A DNA stretch of 64,000 nucleotides. Source: Typha latifolia (taxonomy: Eukaryota; Streptophyta; Magnoliopsida; Poales; Typhaceae). Position numbers and translations under genes: made by a program. The stretch covers positions 8,567,188-8,631,187 of the forward strand of contig CM034101.1 in NCBI GenBank assembly GCA_019914945.1, read 5' to 3'. A model generated the notes under the pieces. It was not told where the DNA came from, did not search any database, and saw only the letters and a program-made list of their open reading frames with translations. This document shows, one piece after another, positions 22,301 through 32,739 of this stretch. Every line of letters begins with the position of its first letter. Within the stretch, counting starts at the first letter, position 1.

Positions 22301-24155
22301 AGTATTTAATCTTAACACTTCTACTGTGATGGAATCTTCTAATGTAATGATAGATGAATCCACGACTGATTTAACTGAAGCTACTCCTATTTCTGTTTCT
22401 GCAGATACATATGACGAATAAATAGGAAAGGAGCTTGATCTGGAAATTGATAATCAGGACGAGGACAAAATTGAAATGAACAAAGATGACTGCAACGTAC
22501 CAGAACCATCTGCCAGAGTGAAATCAGATCATCCACTGTCACAAGTGATCGGAGATGTAAATGAACCAATTATGACAAGACGACAAATCCAAAGTGAGGT
22601 ATCATTTACTTGTTATACATCTTCTTTTGAACCTAAAAATATGAAGGAAGCATTGTTAGACGATTCTTGTGTTAATGCTATGCATGAGGAATTAGAGCAA
22701 TTTTCTAGGAATGATGTTTGGTATTTAGTTCCTAGACCTAAGAATGTGAACGTCATTGAAACAAAATGGATTTACAAGAATAAAAGTGATGAACATGGCA
22801 ATATAGTTTGAAATAAAGCTAGACTCGTAGCACAGGGATATACTCAGGTTGAGGGTATAGATTTTGATGAGACATTTGTTCCTGTTGCTAGATTAGAATC
22901 TATTCGTATACTGCTTGCTATTACTTGTCACTTAAAATTTAAATTGTTTCAAATGGATGTTAAAAGTGCTTTCTTGAATCATACCCTGAATGAAGATGTT
23001 TATGTGGAACAACCGAAAGGGTTCGAAGATCAAAAATTTCCTTCTCATGTTTTTAAACTGAAAAAGGCCCTCTACGGGCTAAAACAAGCTCCAAGAGCTT
23101 GGTATGAGAAGTTGACCACTTTTTTAGTGGATGCGGGGTGCACTCGAGGGGGAGTGGACAAGACATTGTTCATTAGACGGTCGAACAGAAGTTTAGTTGT
23201 GGTACAAATATATGTGGATGACATTGTCTTCGGGACAACGAGTCAATCGTTAGCTAAGGAGTTTGCTGATCTCATGCATAATCATTTTGAGATGAGCATG
23301 ATGGGTGAGTTGAAGTTCTTTTTGGGACTTCAAATTACTCAATTGGATAGAGGGATATTTATCGCTCAAACCAAGTATGCTAAGGATCTAGTGACTAAAT
23401 TTGGTTTAGAAAATGCAAAACATGCTAGAACTCCTATGAGTACAACTACCAAACTAGGTAAGGATATTTCAGGACAAAGTGTTGATCAGACACTGTATAG
23501 GAGCATGATTGGTAGTCTTTTGTACTTAACTGCTTGTAGACCTGACATTACATTTAGCGTCGGTGTGTGTGCTAGGTTTTAGTCTGAACCTAAGGAGACA
23601 CATTTGTATGCTGTGAAACGTATCATAAAATATGTCGGTGGCACAGTTGACTTAGGTATCTGGTTTACTTATGACTCGGGAGCTATCATATCTGGATACA
23701 CGGATTCTGATTGGGCAGGTTCATGTGATGATAGAAAGAGTACCTCTGGTGGATGTTTTTATATTGGAAACAATCTGGTTGCTTGGCACAGTAAGAAACA
23801 AAACTCGATATCTTTATCTACTGCGGAGGCCGAGTACATTGCAGCGGGTAGTTGTTGTTCTCAGTTACTATGGATGAAACAGATGGTCAAAGATTACGGC
23901 ATTGAACAAGATACTATGGTGCTTTATTGTGACAACATGAGTGCTATTAATATATCGAAGAATCCTGTTCAACACTCGTGTACTTAACATATTGATATCC
24001 GACATCATTTTATACGCGAGTTAGTTGAAGACAAAATAATAGCACTAGAACATGTTGAGACAGAGAAACAGTTGGGTGATCTATTTACAAAACCTTTGGA
24101 TTTACAGAGATTTGAGTATCTTCGTACTTCTTTAGAGATTTGTGCTTTGGATTGA
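19350..24155 (+). pseudogene. Copia A gag-pol
   Basis: Gag starts at ATG 19350 (LDGSNYGYWKARM, UBN2-type). Stops occur near 19468 and 19792, and a 16-bp deletion between CAAA repeats (about 19988) shifts the frame. The frame 20060-21208 holds zinc knuckle CFECSGFGHIAQEC, an acidic region, a charged coiled-coil-like stretch and a second knuckle CYHCGILRHIRPHC. A 46-bp deletion near 21139 removes the protease DSG centre that B and D keep. Pre-integrase about 21490-21640. Integrase 21680-22220 (HMDLMGPT, VDDYSRYTW, QQNGIVERKN). RT 22640-23580 ([18 protein letters not shown]). RNase H 23604-24155 (TDSDWAGS, STAEAEY). TGA stops at 22221 and 22809 replace CGA codons of copia B. Non-functional. Confidence 0.92.
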
Positions 24156-25165
24156 TTTTCTTTTTGTTTTGGTTTGCGTGTTTTGGTTTGCATGTTTCAT
24201 TTTTTACTATTTTCTTTTCGTTTTGTTTTAGGTTTTCTTTACTCTGAAAATTTTCTTTTGTTTTTAGTTTCAGATTTGTCGAGAGTGTTTGTCATAAAAA
24301 AATTTTTTTTTGATGCACTCCTAGATTCAATAATATACTCTTGACATATAAATATGATTTTTCTCTTGATTATGAGTTATTATAGTCAATTTTGTCATCT
24401 TGTAGTATATTGTTTCAATTTTGATTTTGTCACTCCCTCGACTTGTATAATAATAAAAATTTTAATGCACTCATAACGTATGTGTATTCTTGTGTGAGCA
24501 TGATATCATGAATATTTTTTTTAAATAGCTCACTATTAACTTTGATTTGCACAGTTTGACCTGATGCTTAGTCATAAAAAATATGTTCATAAAAGATCAA
24601 TAAAAAGGGCTACAATGAGTTAGTGTGAAAGCCATCTTGTTTAGAGTCCAGTTTGACTCAGTACATTACTTGCAAATTAAATAAATTTTTTGCTATTTGT
24701 GTATATATTCTGGCACATTGTTTGATTTGTACTACAAGAAAAGGGCTACCTATTCATGTGTGAAAGTCATCATTGCACCTATATGGTTTATTTATAAAAA
24801 AAAATATACAGGAAAAATTCCAGTTCGGTTATGGAGAATAAGTCGAAAAGTGCAAATTTCAATACTAAGTCGGTTTGACTACTGTGTAGTATCATTGTTT
24901 AAATAGGAAAGTTTATTTAAGAAGAATGTTTCATGTTATCTATACTCACCTTGCATATGCATATTGTTATGATCAATCAAGATTAATTTAATTTTGAGTG
25001 ATGCATTAGAATTGATTATAATATGCTTTTGATGATTTTGTTGATCTGTATATGACTTATTTCATTCGATTGTCATATTCTATGTCTTGAATCTATTTTG
25101 AATTTCTAGAAGTGCATCTCCAAAAAGATTTTTTGATTTGTTTAGACTTTTTACTTTAAAAAAAA
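24156..25165 (+). other. Untranslated 3' region between pol and the extra gene
   Basis: AT-rich, no ORF above background, conserved in copies B (51024-52030), C (42619-43615) and D (about 61300-62195, reverse). It may serve as the pol 3' UTR. Confidence 0.6.
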
Positions 25166-25312
25166 AGGGCGTTCGAACGCAAATTTTTGAGTTCGAACGC
25201 GGTGACTGGCGCGTTCGAACACGCAGACAGGTGCGTTCGAACGCGCAGACTGGTGCGTTCGAACGCGCAGACTGGTGCGTTCGAACGCGCAGACTGGTGC
25301 GTTCGAACGCAC
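25166..25312 (+). promoter_or_regulatory. Internal palindrome array upstream of the extra gene
   Basis: GCGTTCGAACGC-type motifs. The last five start at 25211, 25233, 25255, 25277 and 25299, exactly 22 bp apart (about two helical turns). Two more lie at about 25169 and 25191. The array ends 13-15 bp before a TATA box. Copies B and C have the same arrangement with only two 22-bp units. Confidence 0.85.
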
Positions 25313-25324
25313 TCAAAGATTCTT

Positions 25325-25331
25325 TATATAT
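25325..25331 (+). promoter_or_regulatory. TATA box of the internal promoter
   Basis: TATATAT following the palindrome array. About 40-60 bp downstream come plant-leader-like ACCCTAGAAACCC and a CT-rich leader. Intact in C (43714-43720), altered to TTTAAATATTT in B. Confidence 0.65.
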
Positions 25332-25522
25332 TGCGTCCGAACCCAAAGGTTTTCATCTTCCATCTTCCAAACCCTAGAAACCCATCATTTCCTCCCTCTC
25401 AAATCTTCAAGATCTTGGTATTTTTCATCAAATTTCTCACTACAAACCGCTTTAGAGGGTAGTTCTCCTCTGGATCTTGCATCTTTTGGCCGAATTTCTG
25501 AGTTTTTCTTCACTTTTGCGAG

Positions 25523-25786
25523 GTATGATCATCCATCAATTTTCCTATTTTTTTTATTCAATTAAGTCTTTTGATCTTGATTGATTTCGTGCGTTTTCAA
25601 GTTTTGATCTCGTTAAAGTTACTATCTTGATGTTTCTTGTGTGATTGAACGTGATATCTTAGCGTTTTCAAGTGGATGATGGATTTCATTTAGGACTTTT
25701 ATGGTTTCTTGATTTCTTTTTGATTTCTTGTTTTTTTTTGTTGCTTTGGGCATGTATTGAATCTTGCATCTTGTTTCTTTCTCAAG
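25523..25786 (+). other. Probable leader intron of the extra gene
   Basis: Donor GCGAG|GTATGATC at 25523 and acceptor TTTCTTTCTCAAG| at 25786, two bases before the ATG. The 264-bp interval is T-rich as in plant introns. Donor and acceptor are both conserved in B and C. Predicted from sequence only. Confidence 0.55.
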
Positions 25787-25787
25787 A

Positions 25788-26836
25788 ATGCCTAAGAAAG
25801 CTGCAGTTTCCAAGAAACCTAGGCTGCTTTCGTCACCATCTTCGGCCCCAAAGTTTTCTACTTCAACGGGTGCAGGATGATACAAACATAATTTTGGCAC
25901 CCGTCCTGTTATTTGTGAACGACCTGTGGTCATTTCCGATTTTTCATCTTTGGGGATCGAACAGATATTTATTGAGCGAGGATAGTTATCGATGTGTCGG
26001 ATGAGCGGGACTGCTTATGTGGAAGTTGTTTGCGAATTCTTTTGTAATGCCACAGTTTTAGAACGCTCTATTCGTTCTACTGTTCGTGGGGTGTCTGTAT
26101 ACTTGGACTTTGATGTTATTCGCGCTGAACTTCGTCTTCTGATGGTGAGTTCTAGTATCCCACGTCTGCTCCACTTCCTGATGTCGATGAATATGCTGGC
26201 ACAGTACTGATCAAAGGGGAACGTTGGAAGGGAAACATGATGCCGCATGCGAAACTGACACGAGTGCCTCGCATGCTTCACCTGTTTTATTTGTCCAACG
26301 TTACTCCCAAGACTCGACATTCCAGTATTAGTCTCGATCGTGCATTCCTCTTTCATGCAATGTTATCTGGAGTCTGTGTTGATTTGGCTGCGGTGATCTA
26401 TGATTCGATTCTCACAGCTGCACAGAAAGAAGCACCTCGTGAGGGGTTACCATTTGGCATCTTTATTACGAATTTGTGTACTCAGAGTGGGGTGCGTGTG
26501 GATGCTTCGGAACCTTTCGTTACTTCGCACAAACCATTGTATTAGATTACTCTTAAGCGGAGTCAAGCTCACGACCAGTCGTCTCCTCTCAAGCCGTCCT
26601 CTTCCGCCGCTGGTCGCTCGTCGCACCCTGACAGTTCTGATGATAGCTCTAACGGTGACACATCTCACTCTGAGGGGGAGTTACCACAGTACTCTAATCA
26701 TTTCGATCAGCTTAGTACTCAAGTGTGGGATCTCCATTCGGCAGTGACTGATTTACGAGCTCAGCAAGCTCGTCAGGGGACTGTATTTGACTCTGTGTTG
26801 ACGATTCTTCAACGTCAGTTTCCTCTGAGTTCCTAG
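25788..26836 (+). pseudogene. Extra copia ORF, transposon-associated domain (copy A)
   Basis: Same gene as 44177-45226 (C) and 52589-53099 (B). It starts with a basic Ser/Pro-rich N-terminus (MPKKAAVSKKPR) and continues with a globular core (MSGTAYVEVV, VRGVSVYLD, KGERWKGNMMPHAKL, SISLDRAFL). A Ser/Asp-rich linker (SSDDSSNGDT) and a coiled-coil-like C-terminus (QLSTQV, DSVLTILQRQ) follow. The core resembles the plant 'putative transposon protein' domain (Pfam Transposase_32 as I recall it); the function is unknown. Stops (near 25879 and 25982, about 26541) and a 1-bp deletion near 26138 inactivate this copy. It lies between pol and the 3' LTR, where other Maximus/SIRE elements carry env-like ORFs. 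Confidence 0.7.
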
Positions 26837-26993
26837 TCTTTGGCATTTGTGGCAAAAAGGGGGAGAGTGTCTAGGTGTCTAGGTGTGTAGGGGGAGCATG
26901 GTAATAGGGGGAGTTTACTTATAACTTTGCTTGGATAAATTGTGAACTTTGTCTGTTTAAGTATTTTTGAACTTGCTCCATTGATAACTTGTG

Positions 26994-27236
26994 ATGTTGA
27001 TTGATGGAGAGACCAAGGAGGAGCCAAAGGGATTACCACCAAAGTGTGAAGAAGGAGGTTCTAGTGGAGTGGCTTGGATGGATCACTAACAAGGCAACGT
27101 GGGAGATGACTTGATGGATCATTTTCCTCACTTTGCACCTTGAGGACAACATGAGGGAAGCATGGTGGATTATTATAGTTCTTGATTTAGATGCATAGTG
27201 AAACTGCTTCAATTTGTATCAATCACTATTTTATAT
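26994..27236 (+). repeat. 243-bp gypsy segment copied from the 5' flank of copia A
   Basis: Collinear with 18059-18301 without indels and with only a few substitutions, directly followed by the 3' LTR as the original is by the 5' LTR. The junction with copia DNA lies at a shared GTG (26991-26993). It replaces the stretch that holds the polypurine tract in copia C (about 45433-45599). Confidence 0.9.
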
Positions 27237-28205
27237 TGTTAGGTTTTTATTTGTTGGCAATTGTGTACAAAATATTCTAAGTGTATTTTTTCATGTATAT
27301 GAGCTTTACACAAGTCTAGAATATCTCTGGTTTGAAGAATTGCAAGATTATTAGAGAAAAGCCGTCGAGTTCACACCGCGTTCACAAACGCGTTCGAACG
27401 CGGGTACTGCGTTCACATAGACAGAGAGCCGCGTTCACAAATGCGTTCGAACACGGGTACTGCGTTCACATAGACAGAGAGCCGCGTTCACACAGACCGA
27501 GAGCTGCGTTCACAAACGCGTTCGAACGCAACCTGAAGAATTCAAGTTGTCGCGTTTGAACGCACTCGGGCCCGTTCGAATGCACCTGAGTTCAAGTCAT
27601 GCCGTTTGAACGCACCCGGGCCGCGTTCGAACGGACCAACGAAGTTTGATAAAATTGGACTTTCGTGAGTACGGATAAGACTTGGATGTGTGAGTACGGA
27701 TAAGACTTGGATTTGGCTCTATCTTGGAGATCATATATAAGGATTGTGAAACCCTATCTCTAGGGGGGTTGAAGAAGCATTATTGAAGGAGACTTCTTGA
27801 GGCTACATCGGTTCTTCAACTAACAAGGTTCCACTCATCTACAAAACTGATTCTTTCGTCTTAAGGGCTATCTAGACGAAAGATCAATCTCGAGGGCTAC
27901 TGAGATTGGACTTCAATCACAAGAAGCAGTGAATCGTGGGTTCTAGCGATCAAGACTGAGAGGAACAAAGTCGTTTGGTTCGACGGGTTGTTTTGTAAGT
28001 TAGTCTTGTAACTACTACTATTCTAGTGATTGGTTTTGATCCGAGTTTGGATCTGTGGTTTTTTCCCGTTTGGGTTTTTTCACGTTAAAATCTTGGTGTT
28101 CATCTCTGCTTTCGTTTTTAATATTTCTTCCAATTTTTACTTAAGCGAACGAGCGAGATCATTGCCTAGTGTTTAGATACATACGTGTGTCTTGGGATTT
28201 TTTCA
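27237..28205 (+). repeat. 3' LTR of copia A
   Basis: 969 bp; TGTTAGG...TTTTTTCA. Same plan as the 5' LTR, but the 53-bp repeat block is shorter (starts at 27378, 27431, a partial one at 27484, and 27506). Confidence 0.92.
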
Positions 28206-28257
28206 TATATTTTAGGAAAATAATATAGTTTTTGGCAGGTGCGTTCGAATGCAAATA
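28206..28257 (+). repeat. Continuation of the gypsy LTR after copia A
   Basis: Begins with the TATAT target copy and matches 29264-29315 (TTTAGGAAAATAA, GGTGCGTTCGAA). It breaks off at about 28257 into unrelated gypsy gag-like DNA. Confidence 0.8.
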
Positions 28258-29196
28258 AGGGCAGATCTAAGGTTCTTAGTGCTCGACGGCCAACTATAGG
28301 AACCGCCCCAGCTGCTGTCACTAGTAGTGGCTTGGATGGCCCTTTCCTCCAATCCTCTTCTCTCTCACCCACCTAGCACGAGAGGCCAATACCCATTCTA
28401 CCTAGCTGCCCACAACCTGGGAGCTAGCAGACTACCAGGCCGACAACTATAGTCTTCCAGCCTGAATGGCTCCTCTCTAAAGCCAACACCAACATGGGCA
28501 GCCACCGGCGATGGCAAACTGCTGCTACCACAGCCCCCGACTATGGCAAACCGTTGCTTCCACAACCCCATAGCCCAAGTCTTCCCTTCATGACCTCCAC
28601 AACAGGGGAAGATGTTAGGCCTACCCATGGCCCCCCTCATGAGCGAGTGCCTACAATAGAACTAGCCATCGGTCTACCACCTCAGCTTGCCTTCACTTAG
28701 ACTGCTACTGTGAGCCCAAGGGCTCTCCACCACCTCCACCAGATCCTAGGATCCCTTCGCAAGCTATCTACGGACTGGATCGAGAAAGAATAGGTTATAG
28801 ACATCAATGGAATCAAGAAAGGGGGGACGTCATAGTGGAAGCCCCTTGGTTAAGTAAGAGAACTTCGGGTTGCATCGCGATAGGGATGATCGAAGGTGGC
28901 GTGACTCGGGGGTATAGATCCTTCACCCACCCATGACCCCAACCATGACAATGATATCTGCAAGCGTACTATGTGGCTCGACTTTTCGGTGACAATTGGG
29001 GACGACACAAAGTTTTAAGCGGAGAACATACGCCGTGGGGTTACCTTCAAGGTGTAAGGCCACAATTTCATAGTGGACATGTACCCGTTGGCACTCTGTA
29101 AAATAGATGTGGCATTGGGCACCTAGTGGCTCCAGAGTTTTGGTTCGGTCACGTTCGACTTCTCACACAAGCGACTTACCTTTTAGAGGGAAGAAT
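28258..29196 (+). pseudogene. Gypsy remnant: gag N-terminus plus protease end
   Basis: About 28258-28960 is GC-richer and Pro-rich in translation and probably belongs to a gag N-terminal region (weak). From about 28960 the gag motif resembling RTMRLEF is followed at once by the protease C-terminal part (TIGDDTKF, FIVDMYPLAL, FGSVTFDFSHKRLTF). The protease active site, RT, RNase H, integrase and chromodomain are gone; the fragment runs straight into the LTR at 29197. Confidence 0.6.
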
Positions 29197-30024
29197 TGTT
29201 GCGGTTCTTGATTTAGGTGCATAATGAACATGATTAAATTGCTTCAATTAGTATTAATTTCTATTTATATTTTAGGAAAATAAATTAGTTTATGGTAGGT
29301 GCGTTCGAACACAAATAGATGGCGTTCGAACACCTGACTCATCTTTGCACATACAGATAACACATTATGGTCGTTCAAATGCCCGATCTCACGTTCGTAC
29401 ATACAGAGAACGCATTTTGGCCGTTTAAACGTGATCAGGGTATGTCTGTACACACGATGAGTAAGTTGAGTTGTAATAGGATTTATTTATGGTTTTTGGA
29501 TATTTGGTTAGCCTCCAAATATGTGGAAAGTAGCTTCTTTGAATTATTAATTATTGGAACTAATTTTCACCTAGGCTTGGGTCATCTTCTCCCTCCTCCT
29601 TCCTCTCTCTTGATATTCAACCCGAGTTCTTGTCTACGGCTGAGGTAAATCCTCCGTCGCTTCTCCCTCCTCCTAGCGACCAGCCATATCTAGAAGCTTT
29701 CTTCTCCCACCTCATCTAGTTCCAAGCACTAATTCATCCACCATACCCATAATCATCTTTCATAACTCTAATCACATAATCAACATCCACTTTACTATCT
29801 CTTGACCTTTGGTCATTGTTCCATATGTAACTTTCGATCTACTTATTCGATCAATGAAATTCCAGTGGTGTTAGATTTCTAACTCCTAGAGAAACAACAT
29901 ATTTAAATCGCAGACCGATCCAATGGTTGGATTGAACTCAGTTATCTTTGGAAGTTCTATATTGAATTCTGTCTAGATTATCAAATCTAATAGAAAATCA
30001 TCTTTACTGAAAATGACCGTAAGA
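29197..30024 (+). repeat. Gypsy X 5' LTR, shared with the upstream remnant
   Basis: 828 bp, TGTTGCGG...CCGTAAGA (expected CCGTAACA). It has gypsy 3'-internal remnants on its left and a PBS on its right, so it closes one element and opens the next. Decayed palindromes at about 29299-29430. The same LTR starts at 39585. Confidence 0.85.
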
Positions 30025-30027
30025 AGT

Positions 30028-30040
30028 TGGTATCAGAGCC
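30028..30040 (+). other. Primer binding site of gypsy X
   Basis: TGGTATCAGAGCC, perfect tRNA-iMet complement, three bases after the LTR end. Confidence 0.95.
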
Positions 30041-30063
30041 ATCTTTCCTTGGCGCGCATCCGC

Positions 30064-32739
30064 AATGATGTCTACCACTATATCCATGGCAGCTGAAGAA
30101 GAGAAGAAGAAAGGGAGATATCCATGCGCATAGGAGAGTGGAATTCTACAAATTCATCATCTAGCAACGAAGGGCAAGAGGATCACGCGCAGACAACGTT
30201 TCCTTCTCCATCTACTATCGTTGACCCGAACATAGAAATGCTATCAAAGTCTATTGAAGTATTGGGACAAACATTCCCTACTATCGTTGCCCAAACTATC
30301 GAAACCTTGAGTCAAACGATGGTGCAACAAAACACTGGATTGTTGTGGGCGATCTAAGAAGGGTCAAATTGAGGACCAGAAGTATCCTAGTCTTCCACCC
30401 CCAAAACTCCCATGATAGTTCCACCGGTCAACCAAGGACCACAAAGGGAAACCATGCCTAAATTGAGGAAAGAGGAGCCTCGCCGGCGAGCGCGGTTTGT
30501 TGATGAAGAAGATGATGATCCCTAGATTGAGAGGGGAGACAAAGAAGAAGATAACATCATGGCTATAGCGAGAGGACGCTATAGAGAGATGGCATAGCCC
30601 GAGGAGCATCCTCCCCTAGTTAGGGCTGGAGCTTGCTTCAATCCAAACTATGATACTAGTATCCACGGGCGAACGATGCGGTTGGAATTCCCCTAATTCA
30701 ACGGAGGTGACCTACTAAATTGGCTTTACAGCATCGAGCAATTGTTTGACTTCCATGGCACTAAAGAAGATCAAAAGGTGTTTCTTGCATCATTTCATTG
30801 GGAGGACACGACATTATCGTGGTACTGCTCGATGACGATGCATAGAGGAATAGCAACTTGGGAAGAATTTTACCGTTTGATCTCCAAATGGTTTGGATCA
30901 TTATGGTGGCAACTCAAAGCCACCTTTATTACTAGATTGAGGGAAGAAATATATGTTGATGTACGTACCTTGCAACCGCTGAACCTGGGGCAAGCAGTGG
31001 AGGATGCCCCGCTTATGGAAGACAAACATCAAGCACTTAGAGGTCATATGAAGCACCCATGGGTTAACAAGTAGCTGATGAAATCAGGTGGCCCCAGCGG
31101 CTCGGTTTATCTCCCAAGGACCATCCCGGGTACAAACTGGTCCACAACCTTCTTTTTGCACTTATTCAGATGTGAGGACAGGTCCTAGGGCCCCTGTACG
31201 GACTCTTGCACCTGCCTAGGTGGAGATGCGTAGGGTTAAGGAGTTATGTTTTAGATGCGACGATAAGTTCATGTCGAGTCATCATTGTGTGCAACAAACC
31301 GGTTTAGTGATGCTTATAGATAGGGAGGCCGAGGAGGATGATCCTATTAATGATGAGGGTGTTGTAGAGGACATGATTGATGAGCAGTGGCAGATCGAGG
31401 TGGAGGAGATTAGAGTGGGCATTTCTCTCCACGCCTACTCTAGATCTACAACACCTCTAAAGACCCTTATACAGTGCATATCCTCATTGACACGGGGAGC
31501 ACACACAACTCCCTTGATGATCGGCTAGTTAGGAAGATTGAACTCACTTTCGAGCTGTGAATGAGGTTTGATGTCACCATTGGTGATGGTACGATGCTTA
31601 GAGCCAACGACATATGCAGTGCAATTCAGGTTCGAGTTCAGAGCCATACCTTTATCATGGACTTGCACTCGATTGCACTCCATCGCATGGACGTCTTATT
31701 ACGGACACAATGATTACAGAGCCTTGGGCCCGTGACCTTTGATTTCAACAAGATATGACTCGCCTTCAAGCACAATGGTAGACGAGTCTGATTGGATAGA
31801 GCGCGCCATAATAGGGCGCCACCTTGCAACCTCTCTTGGGGTTGTCTAGCCACAACGATAATGCTTTTATAATGCAGCTAGCCCCTACTAAACCATTCGA
31901 GATGTGGATATCGAGCGCTCCAGTTGATTTGCAGAGTTTGTTATAGGAGTTTGTCGCTCTTTTAGAAGAGCAAAAGGGATTGCCGCTAGTATGAGGTGCA
32001 GATCAACACATTGAGATCGTATCGGGAGTAGGGCCTATGAATGTGAGACCTTACAAGTACCCTCACGTACAAAAGGAGGAGATTACATGGATTATGAAGG
32101 AGATGCTTACACAAGGAATTATACAGCCTAACCACATTGCATATTCTTCCACCGTTTTCTTAGTGTAGAAGAAGGACGGTAGTTAGAGATTTTGTGTCAA
32201 TTATAGGTCCGGTATCCTATTCCAGTTATTGAGGAGCTACTTGATGAGAGCAGGGGCTACATATTTAAGCAAGCTCGACTTATGCGTGGGCTATTATTAG
32301 ATTCAAGTGCACCCGGTAGATGTGCCCAAGACCGCCTTTTGAACTCATGATGGCCACTATGAGTTTCGGGTTATGCCCTCTGGCTTGACGAACACTCTAG
32401 TGACGTTCCAAAGCTTAATGAATGATGTGTTTTGACCACTCCTCTGTCGGTATGTTCTTGTCTTTTTTGATGACTTATTAGTTTATAGCAAAACTTAGCT
32501 GAATCATTTATAGCACTTGAAGAAGGTCTTGAATTTATTGCGGCAACATGAGTTGAATGTCAAGTTGTCCAAATGTCTATGGGGAGAGCATCAAGTGGAG
32601 TATCTTGGGCATATCATCTCAACCCAAGGTGTTGCAGCCCAACCTAGGAAAGATAGCTTGCATGATGGAGTGGCTGACGCCAAAGAATTCCAAGGGACTT
32701 TTGGGTTTGATAGGATGCTGCCCTATTGACCACATTATT
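30064..32739 (+). pseudogene. Gypsy X gag-protease-RT
   Basis: Gag from about 30064: the 30124-30357 frame, a basic stretch RRRARFVDEEDDD near 30480, and the gag core 30742-31074 (FLASFHWEDTTLSWY). Zinc knuckle CFRCDDKFMSSHHC near 31247-31290. Protease LIDTGSTHNSLDDR near 31480-31525. RT 31980-32739 ([32 protein letters not shown] near 32465, VEYLGHIIS). Many stops. RT is cut at about 32739 by the long solo LTR and RNase H resumes at about 36800. Confidence 0.88.

Larger units (their letters stand above)
18302..28205 (+). mobile_element. Copia element A (Maximus/SIRE-like organisation)
   Basis: 9.9 kb with LTRs at 18302-19300 and 27237-28205 and perfect 5-bp duplications TATAT (18297-18301, 28206-28210) within a gypsy LTR. 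Contents: PBS, gag-pol (19350-24155), a long 3' region with its own promoter-like segment, and an extra gene (25788-26836). Unusually, the 243 bp before the 3' LTR are not copia DNA but a copy of the gypsy sequence flanking the 5' LTR, and the polypurine tract is missing. Assignment to the Maximus/SIRE type rests on the polypurine tract of its relatives (AAAGGGGGAGA) and the extra 3' ORF. Confidence 0.9.
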
